Shown here piece after piece: positions 21,338-28,869 of a stretch of 64,000 bases of DNA. This DNA comes from Pseudomonas mohnii. Lineage in GTDB: Bacteria > Pseudomonadota > Gammaproteobacteria > Pseudomonadales > Pseudomonadaceae. The position numbers and the translations under genes are program-made. The DNA is taken from assembly GCF_900105115.1 (NCBI RefSeq), contig NZ_FNRV01000001.1, positions 4,193,501 through 4,257,500 on the forward strand, written 5' to 3'. How positions within the stretch are numbered: the stretch's first letter is position 1; each line of letters begins with the position of its first letter. Below the pieces are notes generated by a model. The model saw only the letters and a list, made by a program, of their open reading frames with translations, did not search any database and was not told the origin of the DNA.

Positions 21338-21511
21338 TCATAGCGTCAGGTAACTGATAAGTCGGCTCAAAAGGCCAAGACCAATGGTCACTGCCAACAC
21401 CAGCACAAGGAGCATCCACGGCCGGAAGGGCCGGCGCTCGACTCGGTGCTGGGACAGATGCAGGTACTCTTCGACATGCTTCTGGTCGTCGGGGTTCAGG
21501 CGGCTGGTCAT
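21338..21511 (-). CDS. DUF3094 family small membrane protein
   Basis: A 57-residue protein read directly from the sequence: it begins MTSRLNPDDQKHVEEYLHLS and ends in a transmembrane helix (WMLLVLVLAVTIGLGLLS). The soluble acidic N-terminus plus a single C-terminal membrane segment fits the Pseudomonas DUF3094 family as I remember it. Function unknown. It lies 48 bases upstream of ndh on the same strand and may be co-transcribed. Confidence 0.8.
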   Translation of the reverse strand: MTSRLNPDDQKHVEEYLHLSQHRVERRPFRPWMLLVLVLAVTIGLGLLSRLISYLTL

Positions 21512-21565
21512 ATCGGGCCTCGTCAGGGGTAGACGTTGCTGATTGCGGAGAGGTTACAAGTCGAT

Positions 21566-22093
21566 TTAACGAACGTTGAACGGAGCATAGCCGCTGTCCG
21601 GAATGGGCTCGACGCTCACCGTATCGTCCAGGCGAATGATTCCACTTTGTAACACTCGGGCGGTGATTCCGCCATGTCCGCGAACGGCTTGAAAGGTCCC
21701 GGGGCCGAGGTTGTTTTGCAGGCGTGCGCAAGGCTGGCACCAGCCAGTGGTTTCGAAAATCGCCTGGCCAATTCTGAAGCGACGCCCCTTGAGGCTGAAC
21801 AGGTTGATACCGCTGATAACGAGATTGCGCCGTAACTCATCAGGCAGCACCGGTTTATCGTGCGGGCGGCCCATCAGCGAACTGATCACCGCCAGATGCT
21901 CCCATTGGATCAACGTCACTTGCCGCGCATTGCGTACGCCTGGCCGGGCTCGATCACCGGTCAAGCCAGCCTCCAGTCGCGCTTCCACGGCTTCCAGTTC
22001 GATCATCGGCACATGAGGTTGCGGGCGCACGCCAATCCAGCGTACGCGACCGATTTGCGGGACATCAGCTATCAGTTCCTGCAATGGGCTCAC
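21566..22093 (-). CDS. MOSC domain-containing protein
   Basis: 175-residue MOSC (molybdenum cofactor sulfurase C-terminal) domain protein of the YiiM-like type. Seen are GLTGDRARPGVRNARQVTLIQ, RRNLVISGINLFSLKGRRF, and the conserved cysteine region TGWCQPCARL, followed by HGGITARVLQSGIIRLDD. Such domains carry sulphur or bind molybdenum cofactor; the substrate is unknown. It starts in a 4-base overlap with the upstream DUF1780 gene, so the pair is an operon. Confidence 0.88.
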   Translation of the reverse strand: MSPLQELIADVPQIGRVRWIGVRPQPHVPMIELEAVEARLEAGLTGDRARPGVRNARQVTLIQWEHLAVISSLMGRPHDKPVLPDELRRNLVISGINLFSLKGRRFRIGQAIFETTGWCQPCARLQNNLGPGTFQAVRGHGGITARVLQSGIIRLDDTVSVEPIPDSGYAPFNVR

Positions 22094-22716
22094 AGACTGA
22101 TACCGACGTCGAAAACGATGCTGCGCCCCAGGTTGCTGCGCAGGAAGTCCGGTGCATCCGGATGCGCGAAGAGCACGCGGGCGAAAGTCGGGCCGACCAA
22201 TGACAACGAGCGCCAGCCTTGGCGCAGGTATTCGGTAGGCGGCGGGAAATGGCTGTTGAGGTCCAGCACTTCGCGCTTGAGGCTGGCGAAGGCGATGATG
22301 TCCAGGTCGCCGAGATCCATGCCGCGTTCTTTGTAGTTATGCGCTTTTTTGCGCAAGGTCGGCGCCAGTCGCAGCAAGAATTCGTTGGCCGGGATGCGCC
22401 GCGGCTTGGCCTCGCGCCGGACCAGTTGGCTCAGGGAGAATGCGCTGCGGCGGCGTTGCAGCTCATCGCGCCATTCGTCGTTGAGGCGCCGGCCTTCGTC
22501 GAGGACGAAGAACACCTCGAAGCTGGCATCGCGAAACAACACGTCCGGCGGTTCGCCGGCCGGGGCGAATTCGTCGGCACGATAAGGAATGTTCAAGCCT
22601 TGCAGCAGGCGCTGGCAGACCCAACGCTCACGCTCCCATTTGCGGGCATTGGACAGGAACGCGTTGGCTTGCTCGGCCGCGATGGTCAGCAAGCGTAAGT
22701 AATCTGAGTCATCCAT
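22090..22716 (-). CDS. DUF1780 domain-containing protein
   Basis: A 208-residue conserved Pseudomonas protein with no known role; I recall the family as having a nuclease-like fold. Seen are a helical N-terminus (MDDSDYLRLLTIAAEQANAF), a core containing DVLFRDASFEVFFVLDEGRR, and HNYKERGMDLGDLDIIAFAS. The start at 22716 is taken as this is the likely family N-terminus; an upstream TTG/ATG would add ten residues. It overlaps the MOSC gene by four bases. Confidence 0.8.
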   Translation of the reverse strand: MDDSDYLRLLTIAAEQANAFLSNARKWERERWVCQRLLQGLNIPYRADEFAPAGEPPDVLFRDASFEVFFVLDEGRRLNDEWRDELQRRRSAFSLSQLVRREAKPRRIPANEFLLRLAPTLRKKAHNYKERGMDLGDLDIIAFASLKREVLDLNSHFPPPTEYLRQGWRSLSLVGPTFARVLFAHPDAPDFLRSNLGRSIVFDVGISL

Positions 22717-22843
22717 AGGCCCAAGCTTAGCGTTCAATTGCGACAAGCAGAAAGCGTTAAGCGGTAAACAGCGTTACTGGGCACCGGGAAGCGCCGGTGT
22801 AAACTGCTTGCCACTACCCATGCGATTGAGCGAGGAATTGAAC

Positions 22844-23311
22844 GTGAAGTATTGGTCAGTGTTACTGCTCGGGCTTTTGCCACTGTGGGCCCATGCGCTG
22901 GAAGTGGGTGAGCGACTGGCGCCATGGACGCTGCTCGATCAGTTCGATCAGGCCTTTACCCTCGACAATCGCACTCAGACGCTGCTGGTGGCGCGCAGCA
23001 TGGAAGGCGCCAAGTTGGTCAATGCTGCGTTGCAGGGCCAGCCCAAAGGCTATCTGGAGGCCCGTCATGCAGTATTTCTCGCGGATATCCAGCGCATGCC
23101 ACGGCTGATCGCAAAAATGTTCGCCGTGCCGGCCATGCGCGATTATTCCTACCGGGTCATGCTGGATCGCGAGGGCCGCGTTGCACCGAAGTATCCCGGT
23201 GCTGTGGATAGCGTGCTGTGGTTACAGCTCAAGGACGGCCAGTTGGTGGCGCAGCACGAGTACGCCACGGCTGCGCAGTTGCGTGAGGCGCTGGAGACGT
23301 CTCGCCCATGA
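22844..23311 (+). CDS. Periplasmic thioredoxin-fold-like protein, function unknown
   Basis: 155 residues starting at a GTG (22844) with GAGGA upstream. A cleavable signal peptide is clear (KYWSVLLLGLLPLWAHA, then LEVGERLAPWTLLDQFDQAF). The mature part resembles thioredoxin-like YtfJ/redoxin proteins in layout (WTLLDQFDQAFTLDNRTQTL, YRVMLDREGRVAPKYPG) but has no CxxC, so it is unlikely to be a dithiol oxidoreductase. It overlaps the downstream membrane permease gene by four bases, which links the two functionally. Confidence 0.7.
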   Translation: MKYWSVLLLGLLPLWAHALEVGERLAPWTLLDQFDQAFTLDNRTQTLLVARSMEGAKLVNAALQGQPKGYLEARHAVFLADIQRMPRLIAKMFAVPAMRDYSYRVMLDREGRVAPKYPGAVDSVLWLQLKDGQLVAQHEYATAAQLREALETSRP

Positions 23312-23997
23312 TCGGTGCCGAGCTGCTGTCATCTCAGAGTCTGACAGTCGGCTGGCTGATTTATGTGCCGGTATTGCTCTGGGCGATCTGGCGTGCGCCG
23401 TGGGTTGAGCTGTTCACCGATAGCCGTCGCCAGCATTTACTGTTCGGCACGGTGTTCGCGCTGTTCATGTTGTGGTTGGTGCGGCGGGATTTCGATACCG
23501 GCGTGTCCTATCACTTCATTGGCATGACAGCGGTAACGCTGTTGCTGGATTGGCCGCTGGCGATCATCGGCGGACTGGTGGCGCAGTTGGGGCTGGTGTC
23601 GCTCGGGCGACAGGATTTGATGGCGGTCGGGGTCAACGGCGCGTTGTTGATTCTGTTGCCGGTGCTGGTGACCGAATGCTGCGCGATCCTGGTGGAGCGC
23701 GCGCAGCCACGAAATCCCTTTGTGTATATCTTCGTTTCCGGATTTTTTGCCGCGGCACTGTCGGCGTTGCTGTGTCTGCTGCTGGCGCTTTGGCTGTTGT
23801 GGTTCGACGAGCGTTTTGAGATGCCGTACTGGCTGGAGGATTTTGTCGGTTACCTGTGGTTGCTGATTTTTCCCGAGGCCTTTATCAACGGCATGGTGGT
23901 CAGTGCTCTGGTGGTGTTCTGCCCGGAATGGCTGGAGACCTTCAACCGCACGCGCTACCTTTCGGCGCCCTGGAAGGACGACGATCCGAAGCCTTGA
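23308..23997 (+). CDS. CbiM-like energy-coupling factor permease family membrane protein
   Basis: 229-residue integral membrane protein with about six hydrophobic segments. The N-terminal half holds GVSYHFIGMTAVTLLLDWPL, with the histidine seen in CbiM-type (cobalt/nickel S-component) permeases, and the end has LLIFPEAFINGMVVSALVVF. No coupling ATPase or T-component is nearby, so whether it transports metal is inference. It starts within the stop of the periplasmic protein gene (ATGA). Confidence 0.7.
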   Translation: MIGAELLSSQSLTVGWLIYVPVLLWAIWRAPWVELFTDSRRQHLLFGTVFALFMLWLVRRDFDTGVSYHFIGMTAVTLLLDWPLAIIGGLVAQLGLVSLGRQDLMAVGVNGALLILLPVLVTECCAILVERAQPRNPFVYIFVSGFFAAALSALLCLLLALWLLWFDERFEMPYWLEDFVGYLWLLIFPEAFINGMVVSALVVFCPEWLETFNRTRYLSAPWKDDDPKP

Positions 23998-24060
23998 TTC
24001 ACATCAAACCCTGAAAGCGCTGGTGATCCCATGCTCGGCAAAACCTTCAGGAGTTTCGTC

Positions 24061-24276
24061 ATGAGTGTTTATGAGTGGGCAAGGCAGGAATTGCGCCAGA
24101 GTCTGGATTCGGCGCAAGCGGAAGGATTTGATCCTGGGTTGAGCCTGCGCGCCTTGCTCAGTGCCGTGGTGCAGCAGAGCAAGGCCGTACGCAGTGCGGA
24201 GGATCTGGCCGACGAGTTGCATTTCCTGGCGGAAAACCTCGACGACGGTCAGGACTACGGCTTCATGCGGCCCTGA
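24061..24276 (+). CDS. Small conserved hypothetical protein
   Basis: 71 residues, MSVYEWARQELRQSLDSAQA at the start, mostly helical and acidic, no cysteines or membrane segment. The ATG at 24061 has CAGGAG placed 8 bases upstream. It is convergent with yacG, whose stop is 9 bases away. I do not recognise a function. Confidence 0.65.
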   Translation: MSVYEWARQELRQSLDSAQAEGFDPGLSLRALLSAVVQQSKAVRSAEDLADELHFLAENLDDGQDYGFMRP

Positions 24277-24285
24277 CGACGGGCA

Positions 24286-24486
24286 TCAGTGACGCGGATC
24301 GAAGTCGCCGCTGAACAACTCGTCCTCGGCATCGGGAGCCACGGGAATCTTGTGTTCTTCCGACGCCCAGGCCCCCAGGTCGATCAGTTTGCAACGGTCC
24401 GAACAGAACGGGCGGAATTTGCTTTCGGGACTCCATTCGACAGGGGCTCCGCAAGTCGGGCATTCGACGGTTGGGGTTTGGCTCAT
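24286..24486 (-). CDS. yacG: DNA gyrase inhibitor YacG
   Basis: 66-residue zinc protein that inhibits DNA gyrase. The four zinc ligands are seen in [10 protein letters not shown] and [10 protein letters not shown], followed by an acidic tail ([11 protein letters not shown]). Its start overlaps the coaE stop by four bases, giving the conserved pilD-coaE-yacG order. Confidence 0.93.
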   Translation of the reverse strand: MSQTPTVECPTCGAPVEWSPESKFRPFCSDRCKLIDLGAWASEEHKIPVAPDAEDELFSGDFDPRH

Positions 24487-25106
24487 GACTGGCCTCCACG
24501 CAAAGTAAGGTAAAAGTGATGCAGGCGTTCAACCTCGCTGTGCAGCCAGGCGAGGTCGCGGTCGTTGACCACCACGTCGTTGGCATGTCTCAGGCGATCC
24601 TGGCGGCTGGATTGGGCCTTGAGGATCGCCTGGACCTGCTGTTCGCTAGTCTGGTCACGCAGCAGCGTGCGTTCGATCTGTAGCTGTTCGGGGGCATCGA
24701 TCACCAGCACCCGTTGGGTCATGGCGTACTGCCCGGACTCGATCAGCAGCGGCGAAACCAGAATCGCATAAGGCGATTTTGCCAGCGCCAGATGTCGAGC
24801 GATTTCCTCGGCGATCAGCGGATGCAGCAACGCTTCGAGCCAGCGACGTTCTTCCGGCACCTCGAAGATCCGTTTGCGCAGCGCGGCGCGGTCCAGTTGC
24901 CCGTCGGCGAGTAACACATCCGGTCCGAAGTGTTCGACGATCTTCGCCAGCGCCGGCCGCCCCGGTTCGACCACCCAACGGGCGGCATGATCGGCGTCGA
25001 CCACATGTACGCCGAGGTCGATGAAATGTTGGGCCGCCGCGCTTTTTCCGCTGCCGATGCCGCCGGTGAGGCCGAGAATCCAGGGTTTTTCCACAGGGGT
25101 ATTCAT
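24483..25106 (-). CDS. coaE: Dephospho-CoA kinase
   Basis: Last step of coenzyme A synthesis. 207 residues with the P-loop [15 protein letters not shown] near residues 12-26, the substrate segment [15 protein letters not shown] and the lid [14 protein letters not shown]. The ATG at 25106 overlaps the pilD stop (ATGA). It shares a transcript with pilC-pilD, tying CoA synthesis to the pilus operon only by position. Confidence 0.95.
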   Translation of the reverse strand: MNTPVEKPWILGLTGGIGSGKSAAAQHFIDLGVHVVDADHAARWVVEPGRPALAKIVEHFGPDVLLADGQLDRAALRKRIFEVPEERRWLEALLHPLIAEEIARHLALAKSPYAILVSPLLIESGQYAMTQRVLVIDAPEQLQIERTLLRDQTSEQQVQAILKAQSSRQDRLRHANDVVVNDRDLAWLHSEVERLHHFYLTLRGGQS

Positions 25107-25975
25107 TTCAAACCGACAAACTGCCAATAGAAGTCGGTTATTTGAACACCCCAGAGCAAGGCAATCCAGCCAGCAATGGCCAGATAGGGCCCGAAGGGGA
25201 TGGGGGTCGAGGTTTTTGCCTTGCGCAGGCGCAGGATAATCAAGCCAATCACGGCACCCGCCAGGGAGGAGAGGAGGATGGTCAGCGGTAATATTTGCCA
25301 GCCACCCCAGGCGCCAAACATCGCCAGCAATTTGAAATCGCCATGGCCCATGCCTTCCTTGCCGGTGATCAGTTTGAACAACCAAAACACCGACCACAGC
25401 GCCATATAGCCGGTGATCGCGCCCCACAATGCATCCTGCAACGGCACGAACAGGCCGAGGCTGTTGACGATCAGCCCCAGCCACATCAGCGGCAGCACCA
25501 GCACGTCCGGCAATAATTGATGTTCAACGTCGATCAGGCTCATGGCCAGCAGGCCCCACGTCAGTAGCAGGGTCATGCCGGCTGGCCAGCCGAAACCGAA
25601 GTGCCAGGCAATGAACGCCGACAACAGGCCGCAGGCGAGTTCGGTCAATGGGTATCGTTTGCTGATCGGTGTCGTGCAAGACGAGCAGCGTCCGCGCAGC
25701 AGCAGGAAGCTGAGCAGCGGAATATTTTCCCAGGCCCGAATCCGGTGACCGCAGTTCGGGCACTGGGAATGGGGCAGCAGCAGGTTGTAGGTCGGCAGCG
25801 GTGTTTCGCCGGGCAGCCCGAGAATGTCATGGGCCTGCAGGCGCCACTCGCGCTCGAGCATTTTCGGCAGGCGCCAGATCAGCACGTTAAGAAAGCTGCC
25901 GACCAGCAGGCCGATCACCCCGGTGATGACGACAAAGGCTAGCGGGTAGTGGGTGAGAATTTCGTTCAAGGGCAT
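25103..25975 (-). CDS. pilD: Prepilin peptidase/N-methyltransferase PilD
   Basis: Inner-membrane aspartic protease that cuts and N-methylates type IV prepilins and type II secretion pseudopilins. 290 residues, about eight membrane segments. The cytoplasmic loop has the zinc cysteines ([28 protein letters not shown]). The catalytic aspartates are in [12 protein letters not shown] and [10 protein letters not shown]. Its substrates in this window are PilA, PilE, PilV, PilW, PilX, FimU and FimT. It follows pilC by one base. Confidence 0.97.
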   Translation of the reverse strand: MPLNEILTHYPLAFVVITGVIGLLVGSFLNVLIWRLPKMLEREWRLQAHDILGLPGETPLPTYNLLLPHSQCPNCGHRIRAWENIPLLSFLLLRGRCSSCTTPISKRYPLTELACGLLSAFIAWHFGFGWPAGMTLLLTWGLLAMSLIDVEHQLLPDVLVLPLMWLGLIVNSLGLFVPLQDALWGAITGYMALWSVFWLFKLITGKEGMGHGDFKLLAMFGAWGGWQILPLTILLSSLAGAVIGLIILRLRKAKTSTPIPFGPYLAIAGWIALLWGVQITDFYWQFVGLK

Positions 25976-25976
25976 A

Positions 25977-27194
25977 TCAGATCGCTGAGCCTAGTTGGAA
26001 GATGGGCAGGTACATCGCGACGACCAGGCCACCGACGATAACACCCAGCACCACCATGATGAACGGTTCCATCAGGCTGGTCAGATTATCGACCATGTTA
26101 TCGACTTCGTCTTCGTAGAAACCCGCGACCTTGTCGAGCATGCCGTCCAGCGCGCCGGACTCCTCGCCAATGGCGGTCATCTGGATGGCCATGTTCGGAA
26201 AGATGCCCGAAGTGCGCATGGCGAAATTCAGCTGCATACCCGTCGAAACATCCTGCTTGATCCGCTGCACTGCGCGCTTGAACACAATGTTGCCGGTCGC
26301 GCCCGCCACTGACTCAAGAGCTTCCACCAGCGGCACACCGGCGGCGAACGTGGTCGCCAGCGTACGGGCGAAACGGGCCACGGCGGATTTGTACATCAAG
26401 GTGCCCACCAGCGGCAGTTTCAACAACCCGGTGTCCATTCGGTCGCGAAAAGCCTGGGACGTCCTGAAGGCATGGCGCATGGCGAACGACCCTGCGATCA
26501 GCACCCCGAGCATCATCCACCACGTGTCCTGCATGAACCGCGACAAGCCAATGACCATCACAGTGAAAGCGGGTAACTCGGCTCCGAATCCCTGGAATAC
26601 CGACTGGAATTGCGGCACCACTTTGACCAGAAGAATCCCGGTGACGATGATCGCGACGAACACCACCACCAGCGGGTAGGTCATGGCTTTCTTGATCTTG
26701 GCCTTGAGGCTTTCGCTCTTTTCCTTATAAGTCGCCACCCGTTCCAGCAGCGTATCCAGCGCCCCGGCCTGTTCGCCGGCGTCCACCAGATTGCAGTACA
26801 GCTCATCGAAATACCGGGGCTTTTTGCGCAGGGCCGCGGCAAAGCTGTTGCCCGCCGCGACGTCCTGTTTCACCTCGTCCACCAACGTGCGCATGGCCGG
26901 GTTATCGAAGCCTTCGCCGATGATGTCGAACGACTGCAGTAGCGGCACCCCGGCTTTCATCATGGTTGCCATTTGCCGGGTGAACAGGGCAATGTCCCGG
27001 GCCTTGATGTGGTTGCCCAGGTTGAGCAGCGAGGGGGTTTTCTTGCGAACCTTGCCGGGGGTGATGCCTTGCTTGCGTAATTGCGCCTTGATCAGTGCCG
27101 GGTTATGTCCGCTCAGCTCGCCGGTTATTCGGGTGCCTTGGCGATCAGTGCCTTCCCAGGCATATACGCTGATTTTTGCTGCTTTGACCGCCAT
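25977..27194 (-). CDS. pilC: Type IV pilus inner-membrane platform protein PilC
   Basis: Platform protein of the pilus motor, of the GspF family. 405 residues with two GspF domains (ALFTRQMATMMKAGVPLLQS near 75 and RFARTLATTFAAGVPLVEAL near 280) and about three membrane segments (TYPLVVVFVAIIVTGILL). In P. aeruginosa it follows pilB, whose ATPase drives it. Here only 5 bases separate its ATG from a short stretch resembling the pilB C-terminus, and that stretch supplies its AAGGA ribosome binding site. Confidence 0.96.
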   Translation of the reverse strand: MAVKAAKISVYAWEGTDRQGTRITGELSGHNPALIKAQLRKQGITPGKVRKKTPSLLNLGNHIKARDIALFTRQMATMMKAGVPLLQSFDIIGEGFDNPAMRTLVDEVKQDVAAGNSFAAALRKKPRYFDELYCNLVDAGEQAGALDTLLERVATYKEKSESLKAKIKKAMTYPLVVVFVAIIVTGILLVKVVPQFQSVFQGFGAELPAFTVMVIGLSRFMQDTWWMMLGVLIAGSFAMRHAFRTSQAFRDRMDTGLLKLPLVGTLMYKSAVARFARTLATTFAAGVPLVEALESVAGATGNIVFKRAVQRIKQDVSTGMQLNFAMRTSGIFPNMAIQMTAIGEESGALDGMLDKVAGFYEDEVDNMVDNLTSLMEPFIMVVLGVIVGGLVVAMYLPIFQLGSAI

Positions 27195-27199
27195 GTTCT

Positions 27200-27238
27200 G
27201 TCCTTGGTGACCTGGTTGAATTCTTCAAGGCTGGGGAT
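27200..27238 (-). pseudogene. Probable relic of the pilB 3' end
   Basis: Read on the minus strand these 39 bases give IPSLEEFNQVTKD, which closely resembles the end of PilB extension ATPases (TSLEE-N-VTKD, from memory). The frame has a stop 6 codons upstream and no stop at the expected place after TKD. No other PilB sequence is visible in the 27195-27598 gap. The relic probably persists because it contains the pilC ribosome binding site. A chance match over so short a stretch is possible, but its position and frame order are as expected. Confidence 0.55.
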
Positions 27239-27533
27239 GCAGTGTTGGCACCCCCGGGCTCATAGATCGTGGATATGCCGATGTGTTCCTCGCAGATACC
27301 TCTCATTGGCTGGGCCCCGCGGGGAGTCTGCGCCGCTCAGGGCCCATTGTTTGGCCTGGCTGTTGGAGGCGATGCCATGCCTCGGAGTGCCGGACACACG
27401 ACTCATAGCCTAGTCAAACGGCGGGACCAAGCCGCCAAGGAGGAGGTGACAAAAACTGTCAGATAGTGCGGATTCTGGGGGTAGGAAAGGGTGTTGTGGC
27501 GGTCGCGCACCCCGCCAACAGGGCGCGCGGGGC
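27239..27533. other. Gap between pilC and the pilA promoter
   Basis: About 295 bases with no convincing gene on either strand. It is rich in GC palindromes (GGGCCC near 27314 and 27340) and holds the TGACA-N5-TGTCA site at 27447. It occupies the place where about 1.7 kb of pilB would be expected. Confidence 0.6.
27447..27461. promoter_or_regulatory. Candidate PilR upstream activating site
   Basis: Perfect palindrome TGACAAAAACTGTCA (TGACA-N5-TGTCA). It lies 73 bases upstream of the -24/-12 element of pilA, an ordinary distance for an NtrC-type activator, and contains TGTC, the core reported for PilR sites in P. aeruginosa (from memory). Confidence 0.5.
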
Positions 27534-27550
27534 CTGGCATGGGCTGTGCT
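27534..27550 (+). promoter_or_regulatory. Sigma-54 promoter of pilA
   Basis: CTGGCATGGGCTGTGCT matches the RpoN consensus YTGGCACGRNNNTTGCW at 15 of 17 positions, with GG and GC exactly 12 bases apart. It lies 48 bases before the pilA ATG. Confidence 0.8.
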
Positions 27551-27598
27551 GCGACAGCTTTAGATCATGAGATTTCGACTCATGCACGGAGGCTGTCA

Positions 27599-28018
27599 AT
27601 GCACAAACAAAGAGGCTTTACCCTGATCGAGCTACTGATAGTGGTCGCAATCATCGGGATTCTGGCGACGTTCGCCATTCCTGCGTACTCCAAATACCAG
27701 GCGCGGGCCAAAGTGACGGCGGGGCTGGCTGAGATTTCGGCCTTGAAGGTGCCGTTCGAAGACGTCATCAATCAAGGCGACGATCCGGATCTGGCTAAGG
27801 TAACCGGGACACCGGTCACCTCTAACTGCACAATGACAGCGACCGGTAACGCTGCGGAGGGTGCTGGCACTATTGTCTGCACCCTTGTGAATGCACCGGG
27901 CCCCGTGCTGAATAAGACCATCACCTTGTCGCGAACGCTGACGGGGTGGACGTGCGCCACCACAGTCGATCAGGACTACGCGCCCAAAGGTTGCACGGGC
28001 GTTGCCCCGAAAGTCTGA
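27599..28018 (+). CDS. pilA: Major type IV pilin PilA
   Basis: Major pilin of 139 residues. Leader MHKQRG, then the mature N-terminus [20 protein letters not shown] with Glu5. The C-terminal cysteines (WTCATT and KGCTGV) can form the D-loop disulphide, and another pair occurs at SNCTMT and IVCTL. The ATG at 27599 has GGAGG at the right distance. It is divergent from pilC and followed by a strong terminator. The protein itself shows no sign of decay. Confidence 0.93.
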   Translation: MHKQRGFTLIELLIVVAIIGILATFAIPAYSKYQARAKVTAGLAEISALKVPFEDVINQGDDPDLAKVTGTPVTSNCTMTATGNAAEGAGTIVCTLVNAPGPVLNKTITLSRTLTGWTCATTVDQDYAPKGCTGVAPKV

Positions 28019-28035
28019 TCCATGAGCTGATTGCC

Positions 28036-28063
28036 AATACCCCGCCGTTCGCGGGGTATTTTT
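28036..28063 (+). terminator. Terminator of pilA
   Basis: AATACCCCGC / GCGGGGTATT, a perfect 10-bp stem with a five-base loop and a following T run, 17 bases after the pilA stop. Confidence 0.92.
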
Positions 28064-28165
28064 GTGTCCGGCTTCACAGCAAATGAGGCTTGAAGAAAAA
28101 CCGCGTTAATTCATGGCCTTAGGCCTGCGGCAAAACCCGCAACTTGCATGTAGAGATTTTCAAAG

Positions 28166-28182
28166 TCATGCATTTTGCATGA
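28166..28182. promoter_or_regulatory. Perfect inverted repeat upstream of the BON gene
   Basis: TCATGCA-TTT-TGCATGA, 7-bp arms around three bases. It is in an AT-rich stretch 144 bases before the BON gene and could be an operator; nothing identifies the protein. Confidence 0.4.
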
Positions 28183-28244
28183 TTCCGGAATATGGCAAAT
28201 TTTATAAGTGATTGATTTATATCAGTTTATTGTCTGTTTCAAAG

Positions 28245-28261
28245 TTGGCATAGCGTTCGCA
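28245..28261 (+). promoter_or_regulatory. Possible sigma-54-type promoter of the BON gene
   Basis: TTGGCATAGCGTTCGCA matches 14 of 17 positions of the RpoN consensus, with GG and GC 12 bases apart. It lies 66 bases before the ATG. The -12 half (TCGC) is weak. Confidence 0.4.
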
Positions 28262-28326
28262 CTCTCTCTGGTAACCCTGCTGAAAAGAAATCCAGCAGAC
28301 TTTCCAGAAAAACAGGAGTTACTCGT

Positions 28327-28680
28327 ATGAAGAAGTTCGCTATCGCTGCCGCCACTGTTACCGCGCTGACCCTGACCATGGCCAATGCTGCATTTGCACA
28401 GACTCAAGCCACCCAGGCACCCATGATGCTGGCGGCCGGTGAGATGACCAAAGCCGAGGAAGCTACTTCCGATACCTGGATTACGACCAAAGTCAAAAGT
28501 GACCTGCTCACCGAAAAAGGCATCCCTGGCACCGACATCAAAGTTGAAACCAATAAGGGTGTCGTGTCTCTGTCATCCACCGTTGCGGTGACTGACGCTC
28601 AGAAAGCCACTGCCGTGGCGATCACCAAAAAAATCAAAGGCGTCAAAGCGGTCTCCGCTGACGGCCTGAAAGCCGAATAA
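28327..28680 (+). CDS. BON domain-containing periplasmic protein (OsmY-like)
   Basis: 117 residues. A clear signal peptide (MKKFAIAAATVTALTLTMAN, cleavage after AFA) precedes one BON domain (TWITTKVKSDLLTEKGIPGT, VVSLSSTVAVTDAQKATAVA). BON domains bind phospholipid membranes and OsmY is an osmotic-stress periplasmic chaperone; a comparable role is inferred. The AGGAG ribosome binding site is 6-10 bases before the ATG. It is a single gene with a hairpin about 110 bases downstream. Confidence 0.88.
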   Translation: MKKFAIAAATVTALTLTMANAAFAQTQATQAPMMLAAGEMTKAEEATSDTWITTKVKSDLLTEKGIPGTDIKVETNKGVVSLSSTVAVTDAQKATAVAITKKIKGVKAVSADGLKAE

Positions 28681-28787
28681 GGCACGACTTCTCGCCTGGA
28701 CTGGGAGAAGGCGCGGCAGGCGGGCCGAGCTATACGCCTGTCGCCTCTGAGGAGTTCATGCGAACGGCCATACGGATGTGGCCATTA

Positions 28788-28820
28788 CAGGCCCCGGCAC
28801 TCGTGTCGGGGCCTGTTCTA
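28788..28820 (+). terminator. Hairpin terminator after the BON gene
   Basis: CAGGCCCCG / CGGGGCCTG, a perfect 9-bp stem, followed by a short T-rich stretch (TTCTATT). It may also serve the convergent DUF748 gene. Confidence 0.65.
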
Positions 28821-28869
28821 TTGTGGCGTCGCAAACGAACGGGAGATCGGTTCTAGCGTTGTCTTTGCT

